Origin: Warburgia ugandensis
Lineage: Eukaryota; Streptophyta; Magnoliopsida; Canellales; Canellaceae
Direction: 5' to 3'
DNA: 64,000 nucleotides
Assembly (NCBI GenBank): GCA_035236585.1
Contig: CP141136.1
Span: 32,076,949 to 32,140,948, forward strand
In this document: piece by piece, positions 1 through 11,164 of the stretch
Position numbering within the stretch: position 1 is the first letter of the stretch
Layout: each line of letters begins with the position of its first letter
Notes under the pieces: model-generated
The model's input: the letters and a program-made list of their open reading frames with translations, nothing else
The model's database searches: none
What the model was told of the DNA's origin: nothing
Program-made: the position numbers and the translations under genes

Positions 1-2350
1 TATGAATTTATTTCATCCTTTTGTTGGTCATTGCCACATGCTTTATTTGATGATATCTTTGTTTACAGCAAAACTCTATAGGAACATCTTCTTTATGCAC
101 AGTTTTAAAGGGCCTCCTTTGTGAGAAACTCTATAAAAACTTGAAGAAGTGTTCTTTCATGTAGTCTTTTTTTTATATTATTAGTTTTTATTGTTTCTAA
201 GGAGGGAGTCCATCATGCCCTGGAAAATGAGAGTCATCTTATTGTGGGCTGAAACTTTGAGCATTAATGGGGCCAAAAGTTTTCATGGTTTGGCCACTTT
301 CTATAAGAGGTTCGTTAAGGGGTTTCAGTACCATCATAGTCCTAGTCACACACTACTTGATGAAATGGGAGTTCACATGAATGAGTGATCAAGGACATGT
401 TATCAACATCTGGATAGGAGTGTTGGGTGAAGAGGGACATCCTATTACATATTCTAGTGAGAAACTAAATGAGTCCTGGCAAAAGCACTCCATTTGTGAT
501 GGAAAATTGTATGATATAGTCTAGGCTCTTAGGTGCTGGTGTTTATACTTGCTACCTAGGGAGTTTATCTTTTACTTCAATCACCAAACCCTTGGCAACT
601 TAACCTCTCAGAAGAAGTTAGGATACCGACAAGCAACTTGGTTGGATTTTTGCAAGAGTACACTTTTGTGCTCAAAAGTTGTTCTAAAAATAATAATAAA
701 CCCCCTGCAGCACTAAGTAGAGTACCTGTTATTTTGAACACTATAAACATTGAGGTTGTTGGCTTTGATTGCCTCACTCAAGGTTAAGCCAATTGTCCAG
801 ATTTTGGTGAGACATACAACTCATTGATTAGTGGTTTGCTGATGCTAAGTGCAGAATTTATCCGTCATAAAGGTTATTTATTTTAGAGTATGGGCCTATG
901 CTTTCTTAGTTCATCCCTGAGGATTTTCTTATTTGGCAATTGCATGCAAGCAGAGCTGCTAATCATTTTTGTCGCGGCAAAACCTTTGCTATGGTCGAGC
1001 ATAGGTTTTATTGGCCTAGTATAAAACACGACATGGCACATTTTTTCCCAGTGTCTTACTTGTCAGATTGTTATATATAAGGAAACTATATGGGCCTTTA
1101 CACACCTCTACCTGTTCCTCATACTTCTTTGCAAAATCTTAGTATAGATTTTGTATTAGGATTGCCTAGGACTATAAGAGGGCATGATTCCATTTTTGTG
1201 ATGGTGAATCATTTCTCTAAGATCTCGCATTTCATCCCATGCAATAAAACAACTGCCTTCTCACACATTGCAAAGTTGTTCTTTAGTGAGGTTGTTAGAT
1301 TGCATGGCCTTCCTAAGAATATGGTTTCTGACAGAGTTGCTAAGCATATGAGTTACATCTGAAAAAATCTTGGGAAAATGTTTAACAGACATCTCCAGTT
1401 TCCTGTTGGAATCATGCTTAGACTGATGGTCGAACTGAAGTTGTGAATAGGAGTTTCGGTTACCTTTCACACTATCTAGTTGGTGCCATGTCGCTAGTTG
1501 GGATTGGATGTTACCCCTGGCCGAGTTTGTATACAAATAGTTCCGCCGATAGGTCCACAGCATTCAGCCCGTTTCAGTGCCTTACTGGTTGTTGGCCTAG
1601 GAAGCATGTTGATTTGATCCCATTCCCATTACATCTAGGCCTAGTGAGTCTGTGCAGTTGTTTGCACAACACTTCCATTATTTGCATGTTAGGATGTGTC
1701 AAAAGATTAATTTAAGCAATGAAAAATATAAGATTGCAGCAGACGTACACCGCATGTTCCACGAGTTTCTGAGGGAGACATGTTAATGGTTTAGGGAGAT
1801 TCCTGCAGGGACACTAAAGAAATTACATGCCAAACGGACGATATCATATTGCATCCGACAACGAATTAGTGCAAAATGCTTATGATTTGGAACTTCCATG
1901 TAGGGATTAGTCCTGTATTAAATGTGGAGAACCTAACTTTATTCCATGAGCCTTCTGATATTTACTTGATCCGTTTTCTTTCTGGTCTGCTGCTCCTAAT
2001 GATACTCTTACTCATATACCGCTCATTGGACCACCACTCCAGCACTACCTTTATCATTACCACTTGAGCCACCTTTTGCTATTGTTGGTACAGCAAGATA
2101 TTGAGGACATTGGTGATGAATCAACAGTTTTGACATGCAATGGGAGCTTTCGCTAGTTTCTTGTTAAGTGGGGTCATTGCCCAATCTCATATTGCACTTG
2201 GACTGCAGAGGCAGAGCTTCAACGACTCCATCCAGCTCTTTTGGAGCTATATTAAAGCTTTCATTCGCCATAGTCGAATCCATCTAAGCCGAGGGGAGAT
2301 GATAGGAATCAACATCACGGGTCCCACAGAGGCTGTTAGGAACATTATTT
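1..2350 (+). mobile_element. Decayed Ty3/gypsy chromovirus polyprotein, 3' half, cut by window edge
   Basis: Remnants of one pol gene follow each other in canonical order. At about 30-80 is the reverse-transcriptase active-site region, reading LFDDIFVYSKT. At 235-360 is the RT thumb/connection (SFHGLATFYKRFVKGF). RNase H-like text runs from about 400 to 780 (PITYSSEKLN, LYLLPREF, then AALSRVP). The integrase HHCC region is near 940-1070 and the integrase core at 1090-1362 ([34 protein letters not shown]). The integrase C-terminal region is at about 1740-1930. A chromodomain is at about 2150-2250 (FLVKWGHCPIS, then LHPALLELY). The frame shifts repeatedly and stops are frequent, so this is a pseudogene. 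The 5' half lies outside the window. A chromodomain after integrase identifies a chromovirus; the clade within chromoviruses is not resolved. No LTR could be delimited downstream. Confidence 0.85.
1090..1362 (+). pseudogene. Ty3/gypsy integrase core fragment
   Basis: This 90-codon open stretch is the best preserved part of the chromovirus relic. It carries the [10 protein letters not shown] segment with the first catalytic Asp of the DDE core, then the [14 protein letters not shown] and [11 protein letters not shown] blocks that normally hold the second Asp. The canonical text continues out of frame after about 1362. It is isolated by stops on both sides and is not expected to be functional. 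Confidence 0.8.
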
Positions 2351-4956
2351 ATGTCATTTTAGCATTTTATTTTTTCATGTTTATTTAGTTAGCAGGGTTG
2401 GATTGGTACTTTTGCTATTTTACGGTTTCGTGTTCCTATGTATCTGTAAAGGACGCACAACTTAATAGTCTTGCAGGATTGATTATTAAGACAATTAATT
2501 ATCAAATTTTCTTCAAAGTTCATCTTTGTCAAGTTGTGCAAGACCATAATGTTCCTGAAAGCTCTGGATATGTTGAGTGTGTAACCACAAGCTTTAATTT
2601 ATTGTTTCTGATTATTTCACTATCATTGTCCTGCATCAACCATGCAAGACTGTTAACCAGCATCTCTTCCAACTTCAAAATGCTAGCTTAGCCATAAGTG
2701 TCCTCCCAAAGGCACTATGGGTGCAAACTTTCGGCTTAGTTGACTTGACTTGTCTGTATCCTGTTGTCCTGTCCCATTAGTTACTCATGCCTGCACCTAA
2801 TAACCTTAGATCACCATTTGGAACAGATCCCTCTACAGTTGGAGATCCAACAACTTACTCTCAATCGGCCTTGTCTGCTTCATCAAACTCTGAAGATCGG
2901 AGCACATCTTCTCATGTCTTTTTCCATTCTACAAAGATGATTGGCTTGACATCCTCATCTGCACTAACTTTAGCATCCACACCATTTTTCTTGTAAGCAC
3001 CCTGGATTCGTATTTGAAATATGGTTGTTTCCTCTAAACACCACCTCATGATTGAGTGAAGTGAACTGACTTGGATTCCTCCAAGCAATCCTCCGATTTC
3101 TCATTGGTTTCTGCAAACTGTTCATTGTGCATGTTTCTACAAACTATTCAGAAAAGTGTGCACATTTGACTGTCTCCAAGGCATGCAGTAATTCACAAAT
3201 CTAGCTCCTTCCTTCACCAATGGGCTTCCACACCCCTAGGCTATTTTAGAGCTCTGCTTATCTCACTAGGGTAGTTCAAGGAACCATCTCAGCAGCCTGG
3301 ATCCTCTAAGCTTAGCCTTATGTCATTTTGAATATGTGTGAACCTTACTTGCCTGATCAAACCAATGAATTACCAAGTCCCTACTTTAGGTTCTCGCAGC
3401 CCTTCGAGTTTTCAAGTCTTCTCCACATGACACACTTTGCCCTCATACATATATGTCTCTTCACTACCAGGAACCCAAGTTCCACATCCACCGGGCTGAA
3501 ATTTTCTTTGGTTGTCTGATACCTAAAATAGTAAGCATTACAGAAGTTCAATTTGTTGCCTGTACCAATTGGACAAGGCCAAGGTGAAAGTAAGCACATG
3601 ACAAGGCCAAGGTGAAACTATGCACAACATCTGCTCTCATCAAGGCCTTCAACGGAAGATCCTGCCAGAGTTTAATGCGCCACTTTTCGCAGGCTAGGAT
3701 ACATGGTCTCATTGGAAGATCCTGAGAGTTTAATGCACCACTTTTTGTAGGCTAGGATACAGCATATCTTAGTAGAAGCCAATTTTTGTGTTGAGATCTT
3801 GATTAATTAAGCTTCATCCCTAAGAAAACTCACTTTTGGAAGATCTTCTCGTTTTTTAAGAGACTACTGGTTGCAGGACACACAGCAAATACTATTTCTA
3901 AGATTAGTGGATTTTGGATGGATTTTCTCCTCATTTTTTGGTTTTTAGTTCAGCGTTTCTTCACTAGAAAAATGGAAAGGATCCTTCCCACAGCCCATGA
4001 ATTCTGTGGAATAATGCTTGAGTTTGCTTTCAGCCCTCATGGTCTTCCCACCTTGCTCAATTCATTTTGCAAATTGCAACCCATGTACCTTCATCGGTCA
4101 TCATGTCTTACTATATTTAGCTAGCAACACCTTTGTTCGAGATCTTGTGTGATGTTACCTTGGCATTCATTCTTCATCCTATGTTCTTTCTTGAACTGAT
4201 TTCTCTTGGACTGCTACTTGCCCAAGGCTGATAGCCCACTATTTAATCTCCAATGACTTCTTTTGAAATGCAGTGGAGCCATGGTTAATTCATGAACCCC
4301 ACAAACTAAATTTGTGTGTCGCACTACTTAGCTGCCTCCTTGCTTCTACCGTGTTAGGGCCACCATGCTACAAGTTTAGACATCTCTTTATGTTCCCTTT
4401 GCATCTCCATGTAGTTGTGACACATTCAGCAAACACGTCTTTGATCATGGGTGCGTCACCAACAGTACTTTCCTTTTATTCAGCTATTAGCCTTCTGAAA
4501 ATATGATCATCCCATCAGCTGAGTATCAAACAGTAGTAATAATCATGTCCTACTCCTGCGGAGGAGCACTTGCCTTTCACTCCGCCCAACAATAGTCCCT
4601 AAGATAAGTTATCTTAATATCCACAAATATGTATTCTCCTCTTACTGCCTAGCTGCCAAAAGAAATAATTTTTAAGATGCAATTCAACACTAACTCCCAA
4701 AGCACCAAGCTCTATTTGTCTCCGTGCTTAAAACTGGGAATCCACCTATTCTTCTTTATCTCAATGGTTTTCTCCTCAAACCTTTTCTTGAATGCCAAAA
4801 CACATTTAGTGGAAGCAACTAAAACGTTAAGCTAATACAACATAACTAAGCCATTCAGCTCCATTTCAAGATATATCTTCAATCTCTATTGCGCCTCTGC
4901 ACCCAATATATGCACCAATCATTATCAGGACATCTACTGCAAACCATGTTTACTAC
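2351..4956. other. No recognisable gene; probable degraded repeat DNA
   Basis: All open frames are short (under 100 codons), lack recognisable motifs and overlap each other on both strands. Two small tandem duplications are present (3572-3627 and 3654-3771). I cannot assign the segment to a gene or element. It is bounded on the left by a chromovirus relic and on the right by the LTR of another chromovirus, so it is probably old repeat-derived DNA. Confidence 0.5.
3572..3771. repeat. Two short tandem duplications
   Basis: A 28-bp unit beginning GACAAGGCCAAGGTGAAA is repeated at 3572 and 3600. A 60-bp unit beginning GGAAGATCCTG and containing GAGTTTAATGC and GGCTAGGATACA is repeated at 3654 and 3714 with a few differences. 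No coding sense is evident. Confidence 0.75.
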
Positions 4957-5223
4957 ACTCTTAGATTTCCTCCTGCACCAATGATGCAACCTAAGCTATT
5001 CTTGGAGGTATTTACTGAGAAATAAGGACTAAGTGATAGAAGATGATAACTTGTAGGATATTTTTGTATTGAAATTGGTAGAATTGCGGTACATAGGATC
5101 AACAAAAGGAAATATAGTCTCTGGTTTGAACTAGTGCCTCCCAAGTCCAAGAAATTATCCTTTCTAATCCCCCCCCCCCCCAACCAACCCCCACCCCACC
5201 CTTCCCTACCTCCTTACCCCTAA
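4957..5223. repeat. Tandem partial copy of the chromovirus LTR plus its flank (267-bp unit)
   Basis: The segment from ACTCTTAGATTTCCTCCTG (4957) to 5223 is repeated at 5224 onward with about 95% identity by eye. It includes 25 bp of non-LTR flank followed by the first ~240 bp of the LTR (TGATGCAACC at 4982 and again at 5249). The first copy stops before the LTR's distal third and carries a poly-C run at about 5169-5182. It looks like a local tandem duplication across the LTR boundary, not a second insertion. Confidence 0.8.
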
Positions 5224-5248
5224 ACTCTTAGATTTCCTCCTACACTAA

Positions 5249-5565
5249 TGATGCAACCTAAGCTATTCTTGGAGGTATTTACTGAGAAATAAGGACTAAG
5301 TGATAGAAGATGATAACTTGTAGGATATTTTTGTATTGAAATTGGTAGAATTGTGGTACATAGGATCAACAAAAGGAAATATAGTCTCTGGTTTGAACTA
5401 GTGCCTCCCAAGTCCAAGAAATTCTGTTTTCTAATCCTCCCCCATCATCCCTACCTCCTTACCCCTTAATCATGTATGCATAATGGCCTGAGGCTCTTAG
5501 CCATCCTCTAGCTGCCATATGTTTTTCCCCTTCTAGAGTAGGTATGACGTATCAGTGGTCCATCA
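5249..5565 (-). repeat. 3' LTR of the chromovirus
   Basis: It is 317 bp, begins TGATGCAACC and ends GGTCCATCA on the plus strand. It is homologous to 9886-10237 along its whole length but lacks about 40 bp that the other copy carries near 10160-10195. The many mismatches between the two LTRs indicate an old insertion. Confidence 0.85.
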
Positions 5566-5576
5566 TTACCCTTCCC
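5566..5576 (-). other. Polypurine tract
   Basis: The minus strand reads GGGAAGGGTAA immediately before the 3' LTR, the expected position for the plus-strand primer of a retrotransposon. Confidence 0.7.
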
Positions 5577-8500
5577 TATCAGTTTCACCTTGTCCTCAAG
5601 GTGAAAAGATGAAAACTGAGCATCTAGAAATGTATATAGTTCCTAGGTATTGTCACATTCAGGAAATTCCTTCCACTTAACCATAACCTCCATCTGACCA
5701 TTTAGCAACTTTCTAACTTGCCTGACAGCTTTAGGTTGAGCAATAAGTTCCAATTCATCTGCTAAGCAAGAGGGAAGAGGCTGAGAGTGAATAGAGTTTG
5801 ACAAGGACTAGTTAAGCTAGGAAACATGGAAGAAAGGATGAATTCTAGTAGTAGCTGGCAACTCCAAATGGTATGTCCAACTTCCCCCACCCGCTCCAAC
5901 ATACGAAAAGGACCATAAAACCTAGGATTCAACTTCTCATTTGGCCTCTATGCCAACCTCTTAAACTTAAATGGTTGTAATTTATGGAAAACTAGGTCAC
6001 CAACCACAAACTGAACATCCCTATGATTCTTGACTGCTTGTGACTTCATTCTAACTTAAACAGCCACTAAATAATCCTTCAATTCCTATAAGATAACATT
6101 TCTAGCCACAAGTTGTTGCTTGATTGCTTCCACAATAGAGACTCCATCAATGAGATGTAGTAAAATAGGGGGTTCATGTCTACAAAGGGCCTTGAATGGG
6201 GTCATTCTTGCTACACTCTGGTAGGTATTATTTAACCAAAATTAGACCTATGAAATCCACTTAGGCCACTAGAAGTGAAATAATGTAGGTCGGTCTCCAA
6301 ACAACGATTAACGACTTTAGTTTGCCCATCTATATGTGAGTGATAGGCTATGCTCATCTTCAAGACCGTTCTAGCTAGTTTGAATAACTCTGTCCAAAAA
6401 TGACTAATGAAAAGGCGTTTCCTATTAGATACTATAGAATGAGGATAGCTATACAGCTTGACTATCTCTTTAGCAAAGAGAAAAGCAACATCCTAAGCAA
6501 TAAATGGATGTCCTAAAAAAAAGGAAATGACTATATTTGTTCCACCACTATAAGAATTGTATCCACCCCTTGTGACTTCGGTAAGCTACCAATAAAGTCC
6601 ATTTACAAGTCATCCCAAGTTTGATCAGGAAGGGATAGGGGCTAAAGAAGTCCACTAGGTTTCAATGCTTCATATTTATTTCTTTGACACACATTGTAGG
6701 CAGCAACAAATTTCTAAATATCCTTCCTCATCCCATCCCAAAACACTATACTAGAGAGCCTCTTAAATGTACAAAAACACCTAGAATGTCCACCAGTAGG
6801 GGTTGAACGAAATTCCATAAATAGAACAAGAATTCTAGGAGAAGTTTTAGGGATGACCAACCTGCCTTGAAAAAGTAGACAACCATTTGTCAATGAAAAA
6901 CCTATATAACTGTCAAGATCAACCAGGAGATCTTGCACAATAGATTTGAGCCGATCATCTTGCTAGATTTCATATTCCAATCCTAACAACCCATTATAGT
7001 GGACAGTAGAGAGAGCCATCAGATCACAATCTATAATAGCATCAGGATCTACAGATGAACTTGCTGGAAATGTTGGAGAATTGTAGGAAATATCAACTTT
7101 AGCCTTCCTAGAAAGAGTGGCTGCTACTCTGTTTTGACTGCCTGGCTTGTATTGTCTCTAAAACGAAAATCCCAACAACTTAGTCACCCACTTCTACTGC
7201 TCCTCTGATAATAATTTCTGGTCTATTAAGAACCTGAGGCTCTTTTGATCAATGCAGATAATGAAGTGCTGCTGCATTAGATAATGCCTCCATTTATACA
7301 CAATCAGGATTATCGCCATAAGCTCCCTCTCACAAACTAATTTCAACTAAGACTTCTCCTGCTGTGTTGATTGAAAAATGCAATGGGATGACCTTCTTAC
7401 ATAAGAATTGCCCCAATCCCACTACCTGAAGCATCAAATTTTACCACAAATGGCTTAGAAAAATCTGGCATAGCTAAAACTAGGATAGAAGTCATGGTTG
7501 CCTTCAACAAATCAAAAGCTTTCTAAGCATTAGAATCCCAATGGAAAGCATTTTTTTCAGCAGTCTGGTTAAAGGTGCTGCAATCTTACCATATCCCTGT
7601 ACAAATATTCTATAATACCCTTAAGCCCCAAAAACCCCCTCAAACTTTTAATATCCACTAGAACAAGCCAATCAATAATAGACAAAATCTTAGAAGGATA
7701 TGTAGCAACTTCATTGGAAGAAATTATATGACAAGATCCTCCAATTGTTTTTGGCCAAAAGAACATTTCTTTTTGTTAGCTACCAACATATTATTAGCTA
7801 ACACTTGCAATGCAATGCACAAATGCCCTAAATGAGTATGCAAATCTTTCCTATAAACTAGAATATCATAAAATAAAAAACCAAGATAAATCGCCTCAAA
7901 TAAGGTAAAAAAATACCATTCATAAGGGATTGAAAAGTAGCGAGGCATTTGACAATCCAAAGGGCATAAATAAAACTTCATAGTGACCCTCATGAGTACG
8001 AAAAGCAACCTTATGTGTATACTCATCTCTCACCCTAATCTGGTGATACCCAGATTTCAAATCTAGTTTGAAAAAAATAGTAGCACTACCCAACTCATAA
8101 ACCTGGGTCGTCACACTATCCTTATTATTTATGAGTTGGGCAGTGCTACTCACAGGTAATCCCAGTGGTTATTGAAAAACCCCTCCATACTTAGCCAGAA
8201 GTTTTTGTAGTTCAGGCTCTTCTATCCCCTATTCAGTTTCCCTAGTCATTTGAGAATTCTTAAGCTCCACCCAATATCCAAACTTACTGCCACGTAAAGT
8301 CTTGATCATTGACTTAAGGGAACATGTAGATTTAGAAAGTGAAGGATTCCCCTATAATATCACTTGCCTGCCATTAACTTCAAATATCATGGTCTAATTT
8401 TTGTAATTGGTAGAGATGTCCCCTAAGGTTCCCAACCATGAAATTCCCAACACCACATCAATGTCCTCTAACCTAAAGGCATAATAATCTTGTGCCATCA

Positions 8501-9780
8501 CTAACCCCCACAAATTAATGGGAATTGCAAGACAAAATCCCTCCCCTTTGAGATGGATACCCCCTCCCACTTTGACCCTAAATTTCTTATTAACAATAGT
8601 GGAAATCTTCAGTTCCTACACTAACTCCCTAAAGATGAAGTTATGTCATGCCCCTGAATCCATTAACACTAAGTTCTTTGTTTCCCAACAACCCCTTCAA
8701 TTTCATAATGTCTAGTGCAATAAAACCCATCATAGAATACATGGATAAATGTAGTTGTTCTTCCTCTTCATGCTCTAACTCACCAGGGTTCCCTGCCGGT
8801 AGGGTGTATTCTTCTTCTTCCTCGACGCATCAGTAATAAACAGGATTTGAAGAGATTGGCTCTTACAACAATGTCCCAGTGAAAACTTCTCATCACACTT
8901 GTAACAGAGCCCATTTTCTCTTCTATACTGAAGTTCCTTCTTAGATAATCACCAATAGGTTGTCTCCAACGTTTTCACAATAGCCTTCTTTAGCATATAC
9001 GAATTGCGTGACAACTCAAGGGCCTTCAAACCACCAAACCCAACACCCTTATTTCCTTTTGTGTGTCACAACCCTAGGGAATGTATCGTGCCCCAAACAT
9101 CCTAAGGTTCCTCCCTTAAGCCCTCTCCACTTATTCTCTTGGGCTTGCTCCAATAGCCACAATTTCTCCTTAGCATCTTTGGCTAGCTCCATCATTTCCT
9201 CCAAAGCCACTGGCCTACTAGTCATCAACTAAGCATGCATCTCTTCATTCAACCTGTTGAGGAAAAACTCCATCAATAGCTCTTCGATGTGTCGCGTAAG
9301 GGAGCAGAGAGCAACTCAAACTTCTCCTGATACTCCCCCATGGTTCCTTCTTGACTCATATTCATTAGGGCCCCATGGCTAGTCCTCACCATCACTGACC
9401 GGAAACAAACCAAAAGGGTTGCTTTGTGGGTGTTCCAAGTTTGAATGGGTCTTCTTATCTCTACCCACTGGAACTAGTTAAGAGCTCGGCCTTCAAAACT
9501 AATAGAAGCAATCCTAACCTTATTCACCTTAGCTATCTAGTTGACCTTAAAGTAGCGGTTAACGCTAAAAATCCACCCATGAGGATCCTCCTCGCTAAAC
9601 ATCAATAACTCTAACTGTGGTTGTCTCAATTCCACTCTTCCTATCTCAGGCCCTCCTATTTCACTAGAATAATTACTCCCATCACCTAATGACCCATCTT
9701 GGAAGTCTTCCTTCCCTTTCCCTATTCTTCTCACAATCTCCCTTACTTCAAGCAGGATTTCCTACATAGCACTAAAATCC
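5577..9780 (-). pseudogene. Chromovirus gag-pol-chromodomain pseudogene
   Basis: Read right to left. Gag at about 9780-8850 includes DPHGWIFSVNRYFKVN (9537-9620) and a zinc knuckle at about 8880-8930 (NGLCYKCDEKFSLGHCCK). A protease-like region lies at about 8700-8300. The RT (8080-7570) carries [24 protein letters not shown] text and the FLFYDILVYRKD active-site box. RNase H spans about 7500-7130. The integrase HHCC region is at 6938-6714 (GRLVIPKTS, RSTPTGGHSRC, WDGMRKDI) and the integrase core at 6700-6250. The chromodomain is at about 5760-5640 (GQMEVMVKWKEFPECDNT), followed by the LEDKV segment at about 5600. About 90 residues of RT (fingers/palm) are missing near 8100-8160, and stops occur throughout. 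Confidence 0.88.
8079..8150. repeat. 23-bp inverted repeat at an RT deletion junction
   Basis: The left arm (8079-8101, AGTAGCACTACCCAACTC...) and right arm (8128-8150) are reverse complements with one mismatch, around a 26-bp loop. The left arm is genuine RT coding sequence. The right arm sits where the preceding ~270 bp of RT should be. Confidence 0.85.
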
Positions 9781-9870
9781 ACCTTGAGCCTGTCAACCTC
9801 CCTCTTTAATTTCTCTGTCTAATTCTCCATTTTTGAGCCATAATGAGTTTTTACCATAACCCAAATACAA

Positions 9871-9883
9871 GGCTCTAATACCA
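9871..9883 (-). other. Primer-binding site, initiator tRNA-Met type
   Basis: The minus strand reads TGGTATTAGAGCC starting two bases inside the 5' LTR. It differs by one base from the usual plant initiator-Met primer site TGGTATCAGAGC, which is typical for chromoviruses. It fixes the right LTR as the 5' LTR. Confidence 0.8.
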
Positions 9884-9885
9884 AT

Positions 9886-10237
9886 TGATGCAATCTGAGC
9901 TATTCTTAGAGGTATTTGCTGAGAAAATAAGGACAAAATGATAGAAGATGATAACTTGTAGGATATTTTTGTATAGAAATTGGTAGAACGGCGGTACATA
10001 AGATCAACAAAAGGAAATACAGTCTCTAGTTTTGGAGGAATTAGTGCCTCCTAAGTCTTGGAAATTCTCCTTTAGCACCCCCCCTCGGTTTCTTCCCTAC
10101 CTCCTTACTGCTTAATCATGCATGCATAACGACCTAAGTCTCTTAGCCATCCTTTAGCGACCACGTGTCACGCCTCTCTCCCTGCGGCATGTGTTATTCC
10201 CCTTCTAGAATGGGTATGACATATCGATGGTGCATTA
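9886..10237 (-). repeat. 5' LTR of the chromovirus
   Basis: It is 352 bp, begins TGATGCAATC and ends GGTGCATTA on the plus strand. It is homologous to 5249-5565 and to the partial tandem copy at 4982-5220. It contains a segment near 10160-10195 (CACGTGTCACGCC) that the other LTR lacks. Confidence 0.85.
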
Positions 10238-10242
10238 GCCAA

Positions 10243-11159
10243 CTTCTAAAAATTAATATTTCCCTCAATGATAATCCCATGCAACACTCCAACCATGAAA
10301 TCCATTCATCTCCAAAGTAAGGTCGTTAACCCTTATGATCCTGCAAACATGGCACCTTGATGCCACAATGACATTATATGACTTGCAAACCATGAAGTCC
10401 TCTTTGCCTTGACTGGCCTCATCACCCAACATTAACCTCAGAAGTCATATGCACCTACACCACCTATCAACCTATATGAGCTTGTGACCTTGCTTAAGTG
10501 TCACTCATTGCACCACAAGATACACAATTAGGAGAAGAAAGGCTCCCAAACCACTAACTTTGGGACTAATTCGATATTACATCCAATGCTTGGTGAGCCA
10601 AATTGCTGAAGTGCTTGATGGTTAGAGGAAATTTATTTGAAGATGATAATGATAGACTACACTTACTGTGATGACAAAGCTTGATGCTACAGTTATTTCG
10701 ACAATCTTTATCTAGTGGCTTGGCCAGGGAAAATTAGCTAATCTGAACTCTATGGGTTGCAAAAAAATGCTCTATTACTGCAACCATGTTCATCTCAGGC
10801 ATAGTTAATGACTTGAAGGACCCATTGCTTCTCCTTCTTCAGTGAGAAAAGAAAAGTTCTTAAGAGCAAAATTTCTTTCTTATCTTCAATCATCTTTATA
10901 TATGTGAAGAAAGCTTCTTAGAATTGATTTCTACTGCTTGGGAATAGAAAGTTCTTTGTTGCTGCCATGCAGGGGATCTTTACTTATATATAGCATCTTT
11001 AACTAGCGGATATTAGATATAGGAAGATGAATATGAATTTGTTCCAAGGAACACCTTTTTGACCTTACAATCTTGAGCTGATGACATTTTAAGGAAGCTC
11101 TGTTATGTACGTTCATGGAATTTGTCTCAAGACAACCTTAAGCACCACTGTGATACACC
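10243..11159. other. No recognisable gene
   Basis: This 0.9-kb segment separates the chromovirus from the next LTR-like element. It has no open frame of note and no motif I recognise on either strand. Confidence 0.5.
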
Positions 11160-11164
11160 TTCAC

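Larger units (their letters stand above)
5249..10237 (-). mobile_element. Complete but defective Ty3/gypsy chromovirus, about 5.0 kb
   Basis: Two direct LTRs (5249-5565 and 9886-10237) bound a 4.3-kb interior with gag, protease, RT, RNase H, integrase and chromodomain remnants in order on the minus strand. The primer-binding site lies directly inside the right LTR and the polypurine tract directly inside the left LTR, so transcription ran right to left. The LTR ends TGATG and CATCA are inverted complements in the left copy; the right copy ends CATTA. Flanking pentamers are ACCAA (4977-4981, outside the duplicated partial LTR) and GCCAA (10238-10242), a 4/5 target-site duplication. Multiple stops, frameshifts and a large RT deletion make it non-autonomous. 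Confidence 0.88.
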
